From: Aphelocoma coerulescens
Lineage: Eukaryota > Chordata > Aves > Passeriformes > Corvidae
NCBI RefSeq assembly: GCF_041296385.1
Contig: NC_091019.1
Coordinates: forward strand, 8,951,264-9,015,263
DNA: 64,000 nt
Reading direction: 5' to 3'
Below are positions 28,601-41,451 of the stretch, in pieces. Both the position numbers and the translations under genes were made by a program. The notes beneath the pieces are model-generated. The model was given only the letters and a program-made list of their open reading frames with translations, was not told where the DNA came from and did not search any database. Within the stretch, counting starts at the first letter, position 1; each line of letters starts with the position of its first letter.

Positions 28601-29524
28601 TCACAAAGCACCCCTACAGGCTTCTTTCAATGAGGCATTACACGCCTGTTTTCTTGTATTTACAGAAGAAAAGTAACAGGGAATTCTGAAACACATTAAG
28701 CACTACACACAATTTCCACTTATTCACAACTGAAATACTGTTACATTTTACCTTTTAAATATTATCATCATTAATAAGAAGTTCAAGCTTACTATGCTCA
28801 CTCTTTGCTGTACATCCCTCACTAAATACAGGCAGTCATAAAACTGGCCTATCTGCAACAGTTCGCTCAAATCCATCACAAGACAGCAGCTCCCAAAATG
28901 AAAGCAAGTGGAACAACGCATGTTGATCAAACATCCCTGGTCACCCTGAAGCAGACAGCTGAGAAAGGACCGGGTAACACTGAGGCTGCACATGATGCAT
29001 CAGCATTGTCTGAAAATAGAACTGGTGAAGGCTAAAGTATAAACCCTGCTATGTAAGTGGCCTCTCCTACAATTAGATACCTACTTGCATTTAATATAAT
29101 GAAGGTAATCTGTACTCCACTATTTGGGACCAAACTGATGAATTACTGATGTTTGTGTATTAAACAGGACATTTGAGGATTACATCAGCTTTTCGGCAGT
29201 GTAGGCAGATTCTGTTTGACAGAAACGCTACAGAAACATGTAATATTTGAGCCACAACCAGGAAACAAAACAGTTTTAAGAAAACACCATGGAAATATCA
29301 TCCTCATAAATGCAGGCTGATTGGAGGAAACCTAGTCATCTAATCCCTTCGCACTCCAAACCAGCCAAAGCAGCAGACTAATGTGGTCACTGTTTTTTGG
29401 GTGGCATCCAATGCACGTGGTGAAGGGCTTGGGGGTAGGTAGGGAGTACCAGGTACAACTACCACTTAACAAAGCCATCACATGCTCAACAGTGGTCCAA
29501 GCCCTCCAGGGTGCTGCTGCCTTA

Positions 29525-29529
29525 CTCCA
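29525..29529. repeat. Target-site duplication, left (CTCCA)
   Basis: CTCCA directly precedes the TG of the LTR and is repeated exactly at 30819..30823 after its CA, marking one integration event. Confidence 0.9.
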
Positions 29530-29710
29530 TGTCATAGATTAGCAAGCATAGTCCCGGAAGTGATGTCCTTGCTAAGGGGTGCTTACAGCTTCCTCTGGGA
29601 CCTGATAGAACCTATCAGCTGGCCAGTTTGAATATGGACAATTCTTTAAGCCACTTAAAGTTGTGACCGCCTCTGTGATACACACTTAAGAATAGACAAA
29701 CCCCCCACAG

Positions 29711-29729
29711 CTCTCTCTCTCTCTCTCTC
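29711..29729 (+). repeat. CT microsatellite in LTR copy A
   Basis: About nine CT units. The homologous place in copy B (about 41636..41644) has four, so the tract expanded after or between insertions. Confidence 0.85.
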
Positions 29730-30407
29730 CTTTCCGCGCTGGGACAGGTGGCTTACTCAGGCCGGGCCACGGCTCCAGGATGACCCCCCCCAGCAGGGCT
29801 GTGGGCAGCCAGAGCGGCTCAGAACACCCCCCCCCGCGGCCAAGATTTCAGCAAAAGCGGCACCTCTGTCCGGCAGAGGTCAGGTGACCAACTGCGTTAA
29901 GCAACATTCCAGCTGCAAGGCCCAGGTGAGATTAACCCTTTTAGTGCTGTGAAGAGCTGAAAACCTGAGAGAAAAGAAAGAGGAGATGCTTAAAGCTGAA
30001 ATTCTGTTGTGAAGCTATGATGTATCAGAGTATCCCGTTGTAATTTCATGAAGATACGGGGGGTGGAGTGTTCAACTCGTAAGCAAAAGCACCTGCGCTG
30101 AGATAGGCAGATGCTGACGCAGCTGTAATTTCATGAGAAGTTTGGACAGGGAGAGATGGAAGTGATGAGGACTTTTGCTCCAAATGGGAAAGGAGAAAAC
30201 CTCAGTTCCTAGAGATGCTCCCAGAGATAGTCCTAATGATGAAGATGAGGAAGACCCTTTACTCCAAGGGAAGGAGAAGGGCTTCTGTTCTTGTTTCTGA
30301 ACGGCTCAACCTTAAAATTGTACCCCAAAAAACTTCAAGAGTGGACCCTCGAAAGCAGTTGCGGGAAAAGCAGCAAGTCAGGGGAAGGGACTCACATCGC
30401 AAGCAGA

Positions 30408-30541
30408 GAGACTCCTCTTCCTAAATGGACTGAACAATATTTGGAAGTGGGCGGCTGTCTCCTTGTGATAATGTTTTCATAGCATGAGCAAGAAGAGACT
30501 TCTCTTTCTAAATGGACTGAACAAGGTTATTATGGAAGTGG
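30408..30541 (+). repeat. Internal duplication within LTR copy A
   Basis: Two units, 30408..30450 and 30495..30541, each run from GAGACT through CTAAATGGACTGAACAA to GGAAGTGG. Copy B has this unit once (about 42487..42534), so copy A belongs to a variant carrying a duplication, or copy B lost one. Confidence 0.8.
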
Positions 30542-31189
30542 TAAACAGACTGAATAACTTAAGAGTTGTCTTTTTACATTGTCAGTGGGAGAAGGGAGGA
30601 AGGTGGGGGGAGGAGGAGAGTTCTGAAGGTGTGGTATAATTTTTTTTTCCCCCTTTTAGGTCTGTTAATAAACTTCTTTATATTCTTTCAAGTTTGGTGC
30701 CTGCTTTGCGTTTCTCCTAATTCTTATCTCACAGAAGGTAAACAGTAATGAGTATTTTGGACCAAACCACTACAAGAAATTGGTGTTTCTGCCCAGTTAC
30801 AGAACCAAACCCGGGACACTCCATTATCTTGTAAATGCCATTGTCCTGTGAATACGAGCAGCTTCCCCACGGGAGACTGGCCCAGCCAGTCCAGCCAAAA
30901 ACTACCAAAGTCATTACCAGAGGATAGTTTTCACATCAAAGAATCACAGGCTGAGGCTCTGGTAATCTCTAAAACTCTTTCTCCCCGAAAGAAAACTGGA
31001 ATAGCCTATTTGCAATTGACAGAAACCCCCAGAACATTTTGAAGAACAGACCAAAACATTTTTATTACAAACACCAATCTGAGCAAATGCAAAAAGGAAC
31101 AGTTTAAAATCCTCTTTACAACACCTATGTATCCAGCAGGCAGTTTAAAAGCACCACATGCTATAAAGAAAACTGTGTGTCTAGGCAAA

Positions 31190-31560
31190 AACTGGGATTG
31201 TTCAGCTGGGAAAAGAGAAGGCTTTGGGGTGACCTAATTGCAGCCACCCAGTAGCTAAAAAAGAAATGGAGAAAGACTATTTACAAGAGCATGTAGTGAC
31301 AGAACAACATGGAATAGCATCAAACTGAAAGACAGTAGGCTTACATTAGATATTAGGAAGACATTCATTACTGTAAGGGTGGTGACACACTGGAATAAGT
31401 TGCCCAGAGAAGTTGTGGTTGCCCCATCCCTGGAACATCCCTTGTTCAAGGCCAAGTTGGATGGGAGTCTGAGTGGAAGGTGTCCTTGCCCATGGCAGGG
31501 GGGTTGGAACTAGGTGATATTTAGTCCCTTCTAACCTAAACCATCCTACAATTTTATGAA
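31190..31560 (+). mobile_element. CR1 LINE 3' fragment
   Basis: Recognisable CR1 3' sequence starts ACTGGGATTGTTCAGCTGGG. It runs through TTAGATATTAGGAAGACATT, GTTGCCCAGAGAAGTTGTGG and GTCCTTGCCCATGGCAGGGG to AACCTAAACCATCCTACAAT. It is 5'-truncated as usual, non-coding, and diverged with small indels. It lies antisense to LGR4. Confidence 0.9.
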
Positions 31561-32366
31561 AATGCAACTGGGTACAAATCAACATAGCCCTTTTTATAAT
31601 TTTTTTAAAATACACCAAAGAGTCAGCTGCTTGTAATTCTGTTCACATAATCAAAGAAGCAACTTCCCTTCCAAGAACGGTAATCTAATGGTAGTCAGTG
31701 ATTTTGCTTTTCAAAGATTAGCTGGCCTATTTAGGTATTATACACCAAAATCTCTTTCTAGTCGTACCTTAGACCACTGAATTAAGGCTGTGACAAATAA
31801 CACATGATGACCACCTCTCCTACATGGTGTTCCTGTTTCCTCCTCCTACAAGAAAATGTGATGTAACTATACAAAAGGAGGAAAAAAACACTGCAAGACT
31901 TGAAGGCCTAACTCCACATATTTTCAGAAAGCCTACTCACAAGCCTTTATCAGAATGTCTCGTGTCATTGACCTTAACAGAGTGCAACATTGATAAAGGA
32001 AGAATTTGCACCCAAGTTCTGTTACATTATTGACAATTTCTCTGATTATTTACCACAGCAGTTCAGGAAGAACTCTTCTCTAGCAGTAAAGAGCAAGAAA
32101 AGTAATTTACATTCTAAAAAACTAAGCATGAAAGCTCATCCTAAGTGCATCCAATGCATCAGCTACAATCCAAATTTGTATCAAGCTGACAAAAATACCA
32201 CTAAAATATCTGATAAAACTGCAATATAACATGAGAATATGCCATTGTAATATAACATAAAAAAGCAAAACAAGACTCAGCCCATCCTGTCCAAGCCAAG
32301 GCCCACACGAGGTTGAGGCTTTGCCTCTCACTAATTGCATGGCTCAGTGTCTAAACTGCTGTTGTC

Positions 32367-32480
32367 AAAAAACAAACACCCCCCCCCCCCCCAAACAACA
32401 TCAACAACAAAACCCCAACAAAAACTCTCAAACAAACAAACAAAAGCCCAGACAAAAACACCCAACCAAACCAAGCAAAT
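32367..32480 (+). repeat. Low-complexity A/C tract with a 14-C run
   Basis: A purely A/C-dominated stretch has a homopolymer of 14 C (32379..32392) followed by AAAC-type repeats around 32430..32445. It sits just upstream of a CR1 tail. No gene signal. Confidence 0.85.
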
Positions 32481-32534
32481 ACGGCGATAAACTAAAATGC
32501 AAAAAGTCCCATTGTGCAACATGTACTTTTTTAC

Positions 32535-32716
32535 ATTGAGGATGGCAGAGCACAGGAACAGGCTGCCCAGGAAGTAATAGAGTCTCCCTCTGGAGACATT
32601 CAAACCCTACCTGGACACATTCCTGTATCACCTGCTCCAGGTGACCCTGCCTTGGCAGGGGGGTTAGGCTGGACGATCTCCAGAGGTCCCTCCAACCCTA
32701 ACAATTCTGTGAAAAA
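32535..32716 (+). mobile_element. CR1 LINE 3' end, different subfamily
   Basis: The block GGAACAGGCTGCCCAGGAAG, GGAGACATTCAAACCCTACC, GTGACCCTGCCTTGGCAGGG, GGACGATCTCCAGAGGTCCC and ending CAATTCTGTG matches the CR1 3' terminus with its ATTCTGTG unit. The wording differs from the fragment at 31190, so it is another subfamily. It is antisense to LGR4. Confidence 0.9.
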
Positions 32717-35700
32717 AAATGAAACCAAACAACCCCCCCAAAACTATTCAGACATCAGAGGCACTCACAAAGATCACTGTTGGTTAGGAATTGCATCTCA
32801 AACTGGGTACTTGTGCTAACCAAAGTTAGTAGGACAGCTCTGGACTTCTGGATTTTGGCCTAACATGAATAAAATTAGTAATACTTACTATTGCTGACCC
32901 AACAATAAAACCCAATAAAAACTTAGCATATTTTCTAATTTTTAAGGAAAATGTATACAAGCATATGAAATGTTTCACAGAAACCCTCTACAAAAAAAGA
33001 ACTGATAGCCATCACTTGCAATTATAAAAAAAGTGGTCAAAAAAGTACATATTACTAATGATTTTCTTGAAAAGATTTAGTTATCTCTTCAGTTTAAATT
33101 TGTTCTCAGTATTTAAATACACCTATTTAAAGTCAAGCAGTTTTTCATCACTAAACTGTCAAGAAAAAAACAGCTTACTTAATGCAAACAGAACATTTCA
33201 AGTATTCACATGAAAAACAAAGACATATCACGTAACTGTTGGTACACAGTCTGCAACAGAGATTAAGGACTGTCAAGATTAATCTCGTATGTAGAATCAA
33301 TTTTTATACAAACACATCTAACTCACGTGTGATCAAAAAGCAAGTGACCCACAGAAGGCAATCAAGTAATCTGTCTGTATTTCTAGCTTGCTTATAGACA
33401 GATATAGTACATGCATCTTCCCAGCAACATGCATTTTACAGACGAACTCCAAGAAAAAAAATTGGCTTATGAACACTGGTCGACTTGGTTATCTCTACAT
33501 GACAAACACAGGCATATTTTTACATCATCATAGCTACTCTATCGACAAGGAAGTATACTCTGGCTCTTACCTAAAGGCCACTGACCAATGTAAATTCACA
33601 TTACGACAACTATAATGGATACAAGGTGGATAAAACGTATCCTTCCCAAGCTCCATTAATAAAATGATCTGGTTTGTCTTGTTTTTGCTTGTTTGGAAGA
33701 AGTCTGGTTCCTTCTACCTTGAAAGACTATGAATTTTACTGGATCAGTAAACCAAGGCCAGTAGAACTTGCCATGCAGCTTGAAACCTGCTCCTAATAGC
33801 TCCTTTAAGCTATTGACACCCTGTTTCCTCATTACCAATTTAATAATTTACTTCCATTAACACACCCATTTTTCCAATTTACCACCAGCAAAATTATGAA
33901 GATAACATTAAAAAAAAATTAATACCCTGAAAGTTAACAGGGTGTAAAGGTTTCTATTGAAACTGGCAAACCATTTCTAATACAATAAATGAAATAATGC
34001 TCTGCAATTACAGTATCAGATTCCACAATAAATAACAATGTATCTTATATTCAATACCAAATCTGAAAAGTGTAAAGCAGATGCAGTGATTTATTTTAAA
34101 TTTTAGTTGAGGGACAGGTGATCAGAGTAAAGGTTTAAGAGACTTCCTTAGCGGAAAAGGTGAGGAAACACACAAAACATAATCACTTTTTGTCTGTTTT
34201 TGAACAAACACCAGGGTATAATGAAGAAGGCAATTTTTAAAAACATACATAGCTTTGTCAAGTTAAAACAGTTTATTTTTTCCACATATACAAAGACAGT
34301 CAACTTTACAAATATTTACTGTGTCATTAACAGTAGAATTAAATAATTATTCCATCTTACTAAGAACACTAAATATTCAAAGGTTCAAGACAAATGGAAC
34401 CTTCTGCTTCTTTACACTGTATTTTCCACAAAATAGTTAGATATAAGGACTATTTATAGTAAACATGGTAGAGTGAAGCAAACCATCCCTCTGACATATT
34501 AAACTGTATTCTGTACAGCATATAGATTAATAAATGTTGCAAAAGAAACAGCTTTTGGAAGTAATTTTGTACCACCCAGTTCAAGAATTCGCTCTCCTAA
34601 CTACCACTGAATTCAAATAAAAATTGTTTTAACAAACAATGTATGCACTTTATCCCTGCTGGTCTTTACTATTTGTATTTTCTTTTCTTTCATCCATACT
34701 ATGTATTAGGAAGGACAACATGGAAGGCAAATAGAAGGATATAAACCTGAGAAATTTCCACAAGATTAAATACGTATTTCTTTGCTACCATAGGAGCAAT
34801 CAGTTTGGCAGCATTGCATCACATCCATCTTATAAATACATTTAAATACTGTATGATTAAACAGCTGCGAGTAGAAAGAAATGGTCGAATTAATGGATGT
34901 TACTAGGCAATTTGAATGTCTTTTCCTTTGTACCTGTATTCCCCCAATACAGTATTGAAGGGCAGTGTAAACTGGTGCTTTCCTGCTGAACTCATAGGAC
35001 CTTTAGTTAAGGGAGAAATGTTTAGAGCGTGCTTATTCAGTACATCTAGTAGTTTAGTTTCTGCAAACTGAAGCTTAACATGCTATGTAAAAGGTATCAT
35101 TTATGTTTCCAAGACAGCTCCAGGCACTGCCTTGTTTGGAGTTGCTTACCAAGCAGCTATGTTTCTCCAAACAAACTAATGTGCAGAGGGTAAAGGGCAG
35201 TGAAGGTAATTATTGGAAGGCAATCTCTCCCTAGGCCAGAAAAGAATAATTAAGCTTGTGCATGTTAAATCACATGGGGAAGTGAACACTGAAATAATTG
35301 AGTGTGATAGCAAGACCTATCTACAATCTTCTTGAAAGGAAATTAAGGCAGGGATGATATCAAGTGGGATTGTTTAGGCAACATGAAGGCAATATCCCCA
35401 AACTTCATTCACAGTTCTTTGTATAAATGTTCACATTTTCCCTATACACACACACACACACACACTCCCCCACAGCAGAGAAAACTTTCAGTAACCCAGT
35501 AATTAAATGAGTGTCCTGAAATCTAAAGCAGTTAAACTGCATTCTGCAATCCTGGATTCAACACAGTTTACTTATTGCTCATTAATCTCTCCACAGATGT
35601 TATCTTTTTAACAGCTAAAAAAGCTTAAAATATGACCAAGATTTTCAATGTTTAAAATGCTTCTTGTGCTTCATTCACCACTCCACCTTGTCTAAACGCA

Positions 35701-38700
35701 TGCAATATATGGCAGTAAGTATGATGAGTTTCCAGTCTAGTCCTTGCCCAAAAGCCTTGGGCCATTGTGTGAAAACTTAATGAAAGCCATTTACACTGAA
35801 AAGCTGGTGAAGAAAAGCTGTAACAGTATCTCCTCCTTCCGAGTTGTACACCTGGAGGAAAGAGCCTTTCCAAGACTGCTGCTGCTGACAAGACAGCAGC
35901 ACAATAGGGCCTGTTTGTGTTTTTAACTGCACATGCAGTGATTATTTGCTGAAGCTTCTTCGGTGATCTGCATATATTCTCTGAAATTACACTATGTGTT
36001 AGCTGCTTTTAAAATACAAAGCAAATATGGAGCAATATTCTGTATTTATAACATCCTAGGCACTTCAGGGAGACCTAAACCAAAGACCAACTATTTCATA
36101 GTGACAGGTTAAGAAGTAATCCCATTTAAGGCTATGCTTATATGTTTGCGCTCCCAAAGGACATAAGCAACATCTATAACACTGACAGATCTCAAGTCAT
36201 TCCCAATAGTTTTGCAGATATGAATTGTTAAGATATCTGCTGTCAGCCTAAAAAGAAGCATCTGCTAGCACTGTTCTGCTGCAAGAACCTTTCTGTCTCC
36301 TTTACCAAACTTTAGAATTTTATAAGTCGCTCAACTCTTTTAGCAAAGCACTCAGATTAAGTTGCTAAGATAGATATCCATAAGTTCCTGCAGATTTACA
36401 TTATGTACAGTAGAGCTAAGCAGAACTCACCGCTATCATACATAATGAGCAGCTTCCACTTTAACATAAACATGAGCAGGGCTCAAATCCCAAGGCAGGG
36501 TGCTACTACTTAATGGTTTTTCTTTCTTTAAATTAGAGATGCAAAAGACTTGTAATACTGAAAATGTAATACTGAAAATATGTAAAACTACCTCTACACT
36601 TTGCCTGTTGATTCACATTGAGATTCATCTGCTCTCTTAAAAAGCTAGTTTTCAATTTGATAGTTCAAGAAAGGCACCAACAATTAAAACTTACTTAGCA
36701 CATGGAAAAGTAGGCACTACATAGTTCTTGTTACTTTCTCAGTAACAGCAAAATGCAACTAATGTATCATCTCTTGAAAGAAGTGGGGTTTTTTAAATAT
36801 GTACATTCATCATAAACACTGTAGAATCCTCAGTTTCCCCAGTACCTCTAAAGTGCATCTCCTGATGGGAACTTGCAGACCAGAGATGAAACAGAAGCTG
36901 CCTATTCCCATTGAAAATGCCAAAGGACAAACTGGTATGAAAGTCAATTTGCACAGCAAAGTGGCCAACAATATAAATCTTGACCCTTTTATAGTAAAAT
37001 AAATCAGACTGGGCACCAAATTCACTGAGGCAAGTTCAATGAAAAATGGCATGAGGGACAAATATTTTTTAATGTTTACATTATTATTCCACTATTCTCT
37101 ATTCTTGATGGCACTCAATCAACCCAGACCAGGTGATGCACTTTGCCTGAAGGACACAGGGAATATATCTGGTGAGGCAAATACCAAGGGTATTTGCATA
37201 TTTATCTGATGTTTGTCAGAATTTCTCCCATTCATGCTATTAGGGGAAAACCAATTATTTTGTGTAAGTGAAGATACAATCACAGTGCAATCAGTCCTAC
37301 TCTTAAGTGGGATTTCAGATATATTATTGTTTTCATGCCAGTCTTTTTTGAATACATAGACTTATTTTACTGGCGTAATTACTCAGGAAAGTTGAAGAGT
37401 TTTAAGGAGGAAAAACCGGTCTTGCTGCAAAATTGCAAAGGATTCTGCTGAAGAAGTAAACAAGTGCCACCTAATAATCCCAAAACCAAATTAAATCCCC
37501 GCATAATGCTCTTGAACATTGAGATATTGTATAGTTTTGGTCTGAAAACTAGAGATTTGCCTTTGCAGTAAGCAGGTTAAAGAAAAACAACATATAAACA
37601 AACTAGTTGAAATTTTTGAAAAAAATGACAAGCAAGAGCAAGTAAATGCTAAATAAATGGTTGACCTGATATTGAAGAGATATAATGCCTCTAGTAAACA
37701 TTTAGCCATAGTAACATAGAGCCAGCAGATTTGCCCTTGCAAAAGACATGGATTTTCTACACCTAGCAAGACACACCAGTTCTGTAAAATATTAACAGTT
37801 TGGTCAATATTAGCCCATCCACTTTCATTGGTTTTTTTTAACCCAAATGTTAAAACCAACACCAGTAAAAAATTACCTAAAGGCAGAAGCCTGTGCAGGC
37901 CCAAATCATCAGTAACTATATTCTCAGAGCAGGACTCTTTACAATGGATCATTTCCTTTCCTCTCCCTAGCTAATTCCATGAAGGCCACCAAGACCCTAA
38001 GACAACACCCAGCACAGTGAGCATTTAATGCCTCAAGAGAGCAACGACTTGAGTGAAACTGTAAATAAAGGAGATGAACAAGAAGTATGTAGGTTGCTGC
38101 TGACAATGGCTTTGCAAAATTCCCTTAAAGAATGTGTAAGTCTGGCAACTATCTTCCAAACAGTGCAAGGCTCCTTTCCATAGGTTAAAGAGCTCCTAAT
38201 TTGCAGGAGCAGCTCACAGAACTGCTGAGAGCACTACTACAGGCATGTACCCCAGTCTAGGACAGGTTTCCCCTAGTTAAAAAAACCCACATATTTCTAG
38301 GGCTTCCAATCATAGCACCTGAAAAAGATGACAACTTGTTCACAGCTTTTACATGCATGAGTGAAGTGAAAGTCAGATCCACAGTTCTGCCACATGAAGA
38401 CCAGGCATGTTTCCAGACAGAACAACCCACCACACCAGGAGAGGCCTGCACTCTGAAGTCACAGGTTTCACAGTGTCTTCACTTTTCCAGATCAACCAAC
38501 TACATCTGCTACTATTCTGGATCAGCATTTAGAAAACAGCTAGGAAATTCTCAAGTAAGAGTTATTTTTAAAATAACATGAGACAAAGATTTTAAAAGGA
38601 CAGTTAGGATACCCCATACATCAAATTCTAGTAACAAAGGACTGAAGCTATACACCACCAACTCCTTCTGACAGTCAAGGAGCAGCAAGCTTCCCCAAAC

Positions 38701-41446
38701 ATCCTTTCCTGGCTTGCACCATCCTCTACTCCTGTAATAGGAGCAAACTGTCCTGCTTTCTTGACACAACCCTAAAGCCTTGACTGCAGGAAAAACAAAT
38801 TCTCACTTTACAAGCTAACACACTGCCATGTTCTGTTTGAACAGCAGGGAACAGTGGGTGCCCTTTTTTGCTCTGAAAGGGGAAGCAATGGGCACAGGAG
38901 AAACTGACCCCCAGGTACATCCCAGCGGGACCCCCGTATCTGCGCTCACGTCTTTTGCATCTACTGAATACCACATACCAACCACCAGAGTGCCTAAATG
39001 GTTGAGAAAAAACACTGCATAGTATCACATACAGATGAATGAAATGCAACCACAGTGAACTGTACTGCATGGTCTTTGCAGTACTTTTGCAATACATTGC
39101 ATTACTGAAATGTCAAAACAACATTGTTCTACATCTGGGGTTCTTGTACCACAAAAAACAGTGCCAGGCAAAGTACAACAGCTTCAGCAAGAGCACTTTG
39201 ATTGCTCACAGCAAACTTTATGGTTAGCTTACCAATCAACCATGAAGTTTGAAGCCCCTAGCTCTCTGCCCTTACAGCCCTATACGTCGCTTTCAAAGAT
39301 GGGAATGAAATATTCCATATGTTTCCATCATCAGTGACACGCATATTGAAAGCACTGCCATGCTGCTCTCCTCACTGGGGCACTGGGTCAGGCTAATAAT
39401 CTGTAACTATGCAGATGTCAAGAAGGTAATGGCAAAACTCCCAAATTAAAACACATTTTTGGAGAGCAACCTTATAAAATATACAGCTGTATCTGCAGCA
39501 CTATTAAGCTAAATTAAACAGGTTTAGGCCTCCCCTGCATACCTCTGAAATTGCACATTCATTTATGATTCACTACTAATCGTGTAACCATTTAAAAGTC
39601 CAGGCACATCTGCTTAGAAGTTTTAGGATGAAAAAAGCCCTTGCAAGATCTAGCATTTCACCACAATTGGCTGGAGAGAGAAATGGAGGAGGCACATCAC
39701 TTAAAAAAAAAAAAAAAAGCCTTTTTATTTTAGTACGAAAATGCTCAAATGAGAGCTGCAAAGATGGCTGTTTACTACTCTCCAAGGGCCTGACTTCTGA
39801 GGGTGCTCTCCAGAGTTCTCTCAACAACTTCACCTGACTTTGTATTTTTCTTCATTTGGGTTTGGTTTTTTTTCAAGGTAAATAATTAGCACTTGCTCTT
39901 TTGGAAAGAAGATCCTTTTTTCTGCCCCGGAGACAGAACCTTCTGTGCAACTTTAATTCTGTCTTCCAGACCATAACGATTTAAGGCTCCTCCTTCATTT
40001 TTAATGCAAAGCCTACAAGATTTATTACATTTGAAAAAAAAGTGACTGTGTTCTTAGTTTTTGTAATAGTTTTCCTAGTCCTAAGGAAAAAGTTAACTTT
40101 CCTAATTTTAAACTTTAATTCTGATTAAAAACAAAACAAAAAAAATTCTGACTCAGAAATTACTTCAAGTATATCTTTACTGTGCAAAATCTTGAGGCTG
40201 AGTTGTCAAAAGTCACTAACTACTGAGTCAATGACCTACAGGTGACCAAGTTAAAAATGAAGATTTTTAATTACATGTGTATTTACCAATATTAGATTTG
40301 AACGTCAACAAAAAAAACCAATACTGATACACACTGAACATCAAATTTAAGTAACAAATCTTAGCTGTTTTACAGTTATCTGACATTATACCAACAAACA
40401 TCTGAAGACATTTAAAAATGCTATGACTTGAGAAACACAAGAAACTTTTTTCAATTGTGAAGAAGATATTCTTATCTTTCACACACTCATTACTTCACAT
40501 ATATCCTTAATGAATTGCACTCATCAGATATAAATGCAAAAAACACACAAAGGAAACCTAAGGAATTAATTTTTATTTCTGCCATGCTATGGAGACCATT
40601 CTTCCTTTGAGAAGACACCAAATTAAACAAAATATATTTAATAATATACTTTCTAGTAGGTTAACAAAAAAATTAATGTTCAAAGCTTAACTGAAGTTTT
40701 ACTAACTCCAAAACATACTGTATGACTGAAACAGGCCACCAAAGAAAAATATGACTTCCTTCTAACTCAGTAATAGCAAATATGAAAAACACATGAGGAA
40801 AAATAGACTGATAAAAATTCCTGAAGCGATATTCTTATTTCCCAAAATCAAACATATCCCTCACAGATGTCAGACCGCAGTCCACCAGGGAATATATATT
40901 GATATCACCTGTTCAAATCTGTTTTTTTTAAAACATGTTATCATATTGGCTGACATTATGCACAATGCCATCAGTTGGCTATTACCCATTCAAATTCAAC
41001 AGCAGTTTTCAGATATCAACTTTAAACTGTTATTTTTGAGATCATTACAGTCCTCTCTATGATTTTGTAAAAGATGTAAAATATTGTGCCTTCAAATTCG
41101 TGGTGAACCTGAAATACAGATTTCCCTTACTCTTTCAGCAACAGGAGTATGTTTCTGGGAAGTGGAAAGTTAGACCTTGTCACAATCCTGTAACAGCTAA
41201 ATAATTCAACAGTAAAATAAAATGGATTCTGCTATGTCAGGTATGTATTTTTAAAAAATGACATTAGATTTGAAAATATTGGACACTTCTAACTTCAGTG
41301 AAACTCACAGACAGGAACAGTAACTTAGCGTTTAAAAAAAAGGCAAAAGGTCAACTGTTTTGCAGGTACATCACAGGCCATTTTTTCGTTATTTAATTAC
41401 ACATTCCAGGTACCCTTACATCTACTGCTACATGTTTCCAATTTGG
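32717..41446. other. Intron 1 stretch between CR1 tail and second LTR
   Basis: AT-rich intronic sequence. The only repeat I recognise is a short AC microsatellite at 35446..35465 and an A-run near 39703..39718. An open frame of 153 codons on the minus strand (37491..37952) has no domain or codon-use signal and I treat it as chance. Confidence 0.6.
35446..35465 (+). repeat. AC microsatellite
   Basis: About ten AC units in LGR4 intron 1. A length-polymorphic marker candidate. Confidence 0.9.
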
Positions 41447-41451
41447 ACATA
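41447..41451. repeat. Target-site duplication, left (ACATA)
   Basis: ACATA directly precedes the LTR and is repeated exactly at 42822..42826. Confidence 0.9.

Larger units (their letters stand above)
29530..30818 (+). mobile_element. Solo LTR of an endogenous retrovirus, copy A
   Basis: A 1289-bp element begins TGTCATAGATTAGCAAGCAT and ends GGGACA, flanked by perfect 5-bp duplications (CTCCA). It shares nearly its whole length with copy B at 41452..42821 in the same orientation. An AATAAA signal lies at 30667..30672, followed by a T/C-rich U5-like section. There are no gag, pol or env remnants beside it, so it is a solo LTR left by LTR-LTR recombination. The 5-bp duplication is typical of ERVL-like (class III) elements, which is an inference. 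It contains an expanded CT run (29711..29729) and an internal duplication at 30408..30541. It lies in LGR4 intron 1, antisense to the gene. Confidence 0.9.

Noticed and set aside
37491..37952. 153-codon open frame on the minus strand
   Set aside because: Hydrophobic, cysteine-rich translation of AT-rich intronic DNA with no family resemblance. Length is within chance for this much sequence.
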